From UBA11540 sp045536425 (GTDB lineage: Bacteria; Bacillota; Clostridia; Oscillospirales; Ruminococcaceae): DNA of 64,000 nt. The translations under genes and the position numbers were made by a program. Below are positions 60,112 through 64,000 of the stretch, one piece after another; positions within the stretch are counted from its first letter, which is position 1; each line of letters starts with the position of its first letter. Below the pieces are notes generated by a model. The model saw only the letters and a list, made by a program, of their open reading frames with translations, did not search any database and had not been told where the DNA came from. The stretch is taken from assembly GCA_045536425.1 (NCBI GenBank), contig JAZSNN010000015.1:124001-188000 (forward strand), in the 5' to 3' direction.

Positions 60112-60704
60112 TTGTTTTTCCTCCGACAAAATTCATCGAATTTTTCTATAAATTCTCTCATCGCCTTACCACGATGGCTAATCTCGTTCTTCTCTTCTGC
60201 AGAAAGTTGTGCTGTGCTCTTGTTTCCTACGTAAAAAATGGGGTCATATCCAAACCCGCCTTCTCCACGCAGTTCATATCCAATCTCACCGTCACAAACG
60301 CCTCTTGCGTATATTTCTTTGCCATCAGGCGCGACTACGCAACAAATTGAACATACAAATCTAGCGCTTCGGTCATCTTTGTCTTCGAGTTCTTTCAAGA
60401 GAGCGGGAATTTTCACATCGTATCCTGCGTCCTCGCCGCAATATCTTGCGGAATAAACACCTGGACGGCAATCAAGTGCAATTACCTCAAGACCCGAGTC
60501 GTCTGCCACACAGGTAAGGCCTGTTCTTTCGAAAACTGCCTTCGCCTTTATTCTTGCATTTTCCTCAAATGTTTCTCCCGTTTCCTCAACTTCAAGGTCA
60601 GGACAAACTTCGTTTTGAGAAACAATCTCAACGTCGAGACCAGCGAGAAGCTGTCTAAATTCTCTGAGTTTTCCTTCGTTTTTTGTTGCAGCAACTATCT
60701 TCAT
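60108..60704 (-). CDS. rdgB: dITP/XTP pyrophosphatase (RdgB/HAM1)
   Basis: House-cleaning enzyme that hydrolyses non-canonical purine nucleotides. 198 residues, start MKIVAATKNEGKLREF, then ADDSGLEV, GVYSARYCG and the GFGYDPIFYV with SHRGKAM near the end, all diagnostic. ATG 60704 is chosen; upstream codons would overlap ftsY. Preceded by ftsY and coupled to yhbY. Confidence 0.95.
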   Translation of the reverse strand: MKIVAATKNEGKLREFRQLLAGLDVEIVSQNEVCPDLEVEETGETFEENARIKAKAVFERTGLTCVADDSGLEVIALDCRPGVYSARYCGEDAGYDVKIPALLKELEDKDDRSARFVCSICCVVAPDGKEIYARGVCDGEIGYELRGEGGFGYDPIFYVGNKSTAQLSAEEKNEISHRGKAMREFIEKFDEFCRRKNK

Positions 60705-60714
60705 AAAAACCGCC

Positions 60715-61620
60715 TTATTCAAAAAGTGCTTTTGCAAATTCCGCAGGGTCAAAAGGCTGTAAGTCGTCAATTCCCTCGCCCACACCGATATATTTTATCG
60801 GTATGTCGAGTTCATCCTTGATAGAAAGAACAACTCCGCCCTTTGCAGTACCGTCGAGCTTTGTAAGAACTATACCTGTAATTCCCGAAGCAAGCGCAAA
60901 CTGCTTTGCCTGATTTACACCGTTTTGTCCGGTGGTAGCGTCAAGCACCAATAAAACCTCTGTGTCACAGCCGTTCGCTTCGCGCTCGATAACGCGCTTT
61001 ATCTTCGAAAGCTCGTCCATAAGATTCTTTTTGTTGTGAAGACGTCCTGCGGTATCGCATATGACGACATCAATGTTTCTCGCTTTTGCTGCCGTTATAG
61101 CATCAAACACAACAGCGGCAGGGTCAGAGCCTTCGTTGTGGCGAACAACTTCGACAGAGCTTCTGTCAGCCCAGATTTGCAACTGGTCAATTGCAGCAGC
61201 GCGGAAGGTATCTGCCGCACCTAAAAGAACTTTTTTTCCGCTTTCGGTAAAATTGTGAGCAAGCTTTCCAATGGTCGTTGTCTTACCAACACCGTTAACA
61301 CCGATAACCATAACTACCGAGGGCTTGGTGCTTAGGTTGAGTTCACAATCGCCGGAGATTATTTCACAGATAATATCTCTAAGCAATTCCTTTATAAGCA
61401 GCGGATCTTTTATACCTTTAGCTTTGATTTCACCGCGAAGTCTGTCGCAGATTTTTTGTGTAGTGTTAACGCCTACATCCGCGGTTATCAAAAGTTCTTC
61501 AAGTTCTTCGAAAAGGTCTTCATCAATTTTTGTAAAAGAATTGAAGACCGATTCCATCTGCTTTACAAAACCGTTCTTAGTCTTTTGAAGTCCTTCGCGT
61601 ATCTTAGAAAAAAATCCCAT
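60715..61620 (-). CDS. ftsY: Signal recognition particle receptor FtsY
   Basis: SRP receptor GTPase for membrane protein targeting. 301 residues: a short N domain, then the G domain with GVNGVGKTTTIGKLA near residue 110, DTFRAAAIDQL, DTAGRLHNKKNLM and TKLDGTAKGG, ending with GVGEGIDDLQPFDPAEFAKALF. The A domain is minimal. 12 bp after smc. Confidence 0.97.
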   Translation of the reverse strand: MGFFSKIREGLQKTKNGFVKQMESVFNSFTKIDEDLFEELEELLITADVGVNTTQKICDRLRGEIKAKGIKDPLLIKELLRDIICEIISGDCELNLSTKPSVVMVIGVNGVGKTTTIGKLAHNFTESGKKVLLGAADTFRAAAIDQLQIWADRSSVEVVRHNEGSDPAAVVFDAITAAKARNIDVVICDTAGRLHNKKNLMDELSKIKRVIEREANGCDTEVLLVLDATTGQNGVNQAKQFALASGITGIVLTKLDGTAKGGVVLSIKDELDIPIKYIGVGEGIDDLQPFDPAEFAKALFE

Positions 61621-61632
61621 CTAAAAACCTCT

Positions 61633-64000
61633 TTATTTTATATTACCCATCTTTGCTTCCATCTCGGAAACGTTGAGTTCAAGAATCTTAGAAACACCGT
61701 CCTCCTGCATAGTTACACCGTACAAAACGTCAGCCTCTTCCATTGTACCTCTACGGTGTGTGATGGCAATAAACTGCGTTTTGTCGCTCATTCTGCGAAG
61801 ATATGACGCGTATCTTGTAACGTTAACGTCATCGAGCGCCGCATCAATCTCGTCAAGTATACAGAACGGAGACGGGTTTACAGTCATTATAGCAAAATAA
61901 ATTGCAATAGCTATAAGCGACTGCTCTCCACCCGAAAGCGAAGCAATATTTTTGATAATCTTTCCTGGAGGCTGAACCTTGATGTCAATTCCGCTTTCAA
62001 GAATGTCATCACTTTCAACAAGAAGGAGCTCGCCTTCACCGCCTTCAAACAACTGCTTGAATATCGTTTTGAAGTTGCGGTTGATTTTCTCAAACTGCTC
62101 GGAGAACTGCTTTCTCATCTTCTCGGTTATCTCATTGATGAGCTTCTTGAGCTCTGCTTTTGACTTTTCAACGTCCTCTACCTGAGCTTTCAGGAAGATG
62201 TAACGCTCGGAAACTTCCTTGTATTCTTCAATCGCATCAACATTTACGTTTCCAAGAGCACGTATTCTGTTTTTACAGCTATTGAGCTCCGCGCTGCTCT
62301 TTGCCTCGTCCTCAATAGGCTTTGCTATTTCCTCGGCTTGTGAGCGCGTCATCTCATATTCTTCCCAAAGAGAAGTTATCATTCTGTCGTAGGAAGCCTG
62401 AAGTGCAACCTTTCTCTCTTCGAGTCTAGCAAGCTCTCCGGAAAGATTTTCACGCTGAGATAGTATATCCTTTTCGCTGTTGCGAATCTCAACGGTTTTA
62501 TGTTCGAGTTCTTGTCTGCGCTGAAGAGTCTCTTTGATAGAAAGGTTGATAGTGTCGATCAATGCCTTCGTATCAGCGGATTCCTTTTCCATCGCGGATA
62601 TCTTTTGATTTATCTCGTCAATTCGGGCCGTAAATTCTTGAATCTCAGCCTCATACTGACCCTTCTTAGAAAGCGATTCTGCCTTTGAAAGATTGAGATG
62701 ATCAAGCTTTTCGTTGAGAAGCTGAAGGTCTTTGTCGTTGGAAAGCTTTTCCAAATTAAGCTCTGAAACCTTTTCAGAAAGAGCCTTTTTCTTTTCGATA
62801 AACTCCCCTGCTTCGATAGAAACTGTCTTCATCTCGTTTTCAAGGGTTTCAATCTCTTTGTTTGCACTTACTATATCAGCAGAATAGGTCTTTTCATTTT
62901 CCTTCAAAGAGGTCAATCGCTCTGACAAAAGTTTCTTCGCGTTTTGGTCAGCCAAAAGCTCTGCTTTTGCACTTTCAAATTGTCTTTCGAGCTGTGCCAA
63001 CTCTGCAGAGTATCTTGCCTTGTCTTGATTTGCGGTGTTTTCTTCGGCAAGAAGTCCGTCAAGATGAGCTTTGATTTTTTCAAGCTCAGCCTTTGCAACA
63101 TCCTCTTCTGCCTTTGCTTTTGCAAAATCTGCTTCGAGTGTTTTCAGCTTTTCTTCGAGCTTTTCGATGGCACCTGCACGGCTGAGAATGCCTGCGTTTT
63201 TAACAGCAGAACCACCAGTCATCGAACCGCCCGCATTGACAACTTGTCCATCAAGAGTGACTATACGAAAACGATATTGATATTTCTTTGCAATTATAAC
63301 TGCATCATCAAGGTCCTGAGCAATAGCGGTTCTTCCAAGTAATGACCGAACAACAGTTCTATACTCTTCCTTACATTCTACAAGTTCGCTTGCAACTCCA
63401 ATATATCCGTCGCAATCCTCAAGTCCGCGTTCAGACAAAAGTGTTCCTTTAACGGAAGTCATCGGGAGGAAGGTGGCTCTACCGACATTGTTGTTCTTGA
63501 GGTATGCAATTGCTGCCTTTGCACAAGCCTCGTCTGCAACAACAATGTTCTGCATAGCGGCACCGAGTGCGGTCTCGACTGCAGTTGAGTATTTTTGCTC
63601 AACCTTTATTAGCTGTGCAACAGAGCCTTTGATTCCTCTGAGCGCGCCACTCTGACCTTGCTTTATTACAGCCTTAACGCTTCCGGAGAAGCCATCCATA
63701 TTTCTTTCAAGGTCTTTTAGTATCTCAATCTTTTGGTTAATGTCACTTATAGAGCGGTTTATCTGTGTGCTTACTTCAAGCTTTGTATTATATTTTTTAT
63801 CAAGGCTATCCATTTTGAGTTGGTAGCCTTTCTTCATATTTGAAAGTTCAGAAAGCTTTTCATCTATGGCATCTACAAGTTCCTTGCAGTTGTCATAGTC
63901 TTCCTTTACAGCTTTTGCGCGCTCTTCTTTTGCTACAATTGCAGAATCGGAATTAGCTAGTTGTTCCTCGATCTGTTCAATCGCTGTTTTTACAGAGGTG
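61633..64000 (-). CDS. smc: Chromosome segregation protein SMC, C-terminal part (5' truncated by window edge)
   Basis: Condensin ATPase. The frame is open to the window end. Visible parts: the end of the first coiled coil (63840-64000), the hinge (GFSGSVKAVIKQGQSGALRGIKGSVAQLI ... NNNVGRATFLPM) in about 63100-63720, the second coiled coil with repeated Glu/Lys/Leu heptads, and the C-terminal head with SLSGGEQSLIAIAIYFAIM (ABC signature) and PFCILDEIDAALDD (Walker B), then the His-loop IAITHRRGTM. The N-terminal Walker A is beyond the window. First of the smc-ftsY-rdgB-yhbY-nadD-rsfS-leuS run. Confidence 0.97.
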   Translation of the reverse strand, partial: TSVKTAIEQIEEQLANSDSAIVAKEERAKAVKEDYDNCKELVDAIDEKLSELSNMKKGYQLKMDSLDKKYNTKLEVSTQINRSISDINQKIEILKDLERNMDGFSGSVKAVIKQGQSGALRGIKGSVAQLIKVEQKYSTAVETALGAAMQNIVVADEACAKAAIAYLKNNNVGRATFLPMTSVKGTLLSERGLEDCDGYIGVASELVECKEEYRTVVRSLLGRTAIAQDLDDAVIIAKKYQYRFRIVTLDGQVVNAGGSMTGGSAVKNAGILSRAGAIEKLEEKLKTLEADFAKAKAEEDVAKAELEKIKAHLDGLLAEENTANQDKARYSAELAQLERQFESAKAELLADQNAKKLLSERLTSLKENEKTYSADIVSANKEIETLENEMKTVSIEAGEFIEKKKALSEKVSELNLEKLSNDKDLQLLNEKLDHLNLSKAESLSKKGQYEAEIQEFTARIDEINQKISAMEKESADTKALIDTINLSIKETLQRRQELEHKTVEIRNSEKDILSQRENLSGELARLEERKVALQASYDRMITSLWEEYEMTRSQAEEIAKPIEDEAKSSAELNSCKNRIRALGNVNVDAIEEYKEVSERYIFLKAQVEDVEKSKAELKKLINEITEKMRKQFSEQFEKINRNFKTIFKQLFEGGEGELLLVESDDILESGIDIKVQPPGKIIKNIASLSGGEQSLIAIAIYFAIMTVNPSPFCILDEIDAALDDVNVTRYASYLRRMSDKTQFIAITHRRGTMEEADVLYGVTMQEDGVSKILELNVSEMEAKMGNIK

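Overview
The window is 64 kb of ordinary, gene-dense bacterial chromosome, almost certainly from a spore-forming Clostridia species (Bacillota), possibly a gut Oscillospirales-type organism. The clues are an alpha/beta-type SASP, a tricistronic gerA-type germinant receptor operon, an AI-2E/YtvI-like membrane protein, a complete GatCAB next to a glutamyl-tRNA synthetase (indirect Gln-tRNA synthesis), HPr kinase, WhiA and RapZ, and AGGAGG ribosome binding sites with frequent GTG and TTG starts. The exact genus cannot be read from the sequence. I see no insertion sequence, prophage, CRISPR array, plasmid gene or defence island. tRNA-Leu(UAA), tRNA-Lys(UUU) and tRNA-Arg(CCG) are present.

Layout. 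1-1.2 kb: 3' part of gltX. 1.2-6.4 kb (minus): aldo/keto reductase and an rnfCDGEAB ion-pumping operon whose last gene, rnfB, has only 91 codons. 6.5-7.2 kb: dCMP deaminase and tRNA-Leu. 7.3-12.8 kb (minus): DUF378 protein, then mscL-hprK-ROK kinase-murB-rapZ-whiA, a wall and carbon-sensing run. 12.9-13.4 kb: a small protein and a SASP. 13.4-13.9 kb (minus): unknown protein. 14.1-21.8 kb: ligA-gatC-gatA-gatB and the TIGR03960/TIGR03936 radical-SAM pair, closed by a strong terminator. 21.8-25.4 kb: membrane proteins, a sugar isomerase with an operator-like palindrome, and yebC. 25.5-28.6 kb: ACT regulator, hom and aspartokinase. 28.7-32.1 kb: rlmD-like methyltransferase and an LTA-synthase-like sulfatase. 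32.2-35.8 kb: gerKA-KB-KC. 35.9 kb: tRNA-Lys. 36-39 kb (minus): deoC-deoD-deoB-cdd nucleoside salvage. 39.1-41.1 kb: alpha/beta hydrolase and azlCD. 41.2-46.9 kb (minus): helical protein, YgiQ, small membrane protein, PHP phosphoesterase, M20 peptidase and SGNH esterase. 47-50.8 kb (minus): rpmG-secE-nusG-rplK-rplA and, from its own promoter, rplJ-rplL, followed by tRNA-Arg. 50.8-55.8 kb: MscS channel and AraC regulator, divergent galK-galT, then yajC and TIGR04086. 55.9-64 kb (minus): smc-ftsY-rdgB-yhbY-nadD/yqeK-rsfS-leuS.

No wholly new system stands out. The observations most worth a second look are the truncated RnfB, two matching asymmetric-loop hairpins around rplK (candidate L1 autoregulation sites), a galactokinase with an altered sugar-binding signature, a yajC terminator whose 3' arm carries the next gene's ribosome binding site, a near-perfect 25-bp palindrome over a -10 element, an unexplained 177-nt hom-ask spacer, and a nadD-yqeK fusion. 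No gap over 300 bases lacks a gene. Functional calls rest on motif and family recognition by eye; no database search was run.
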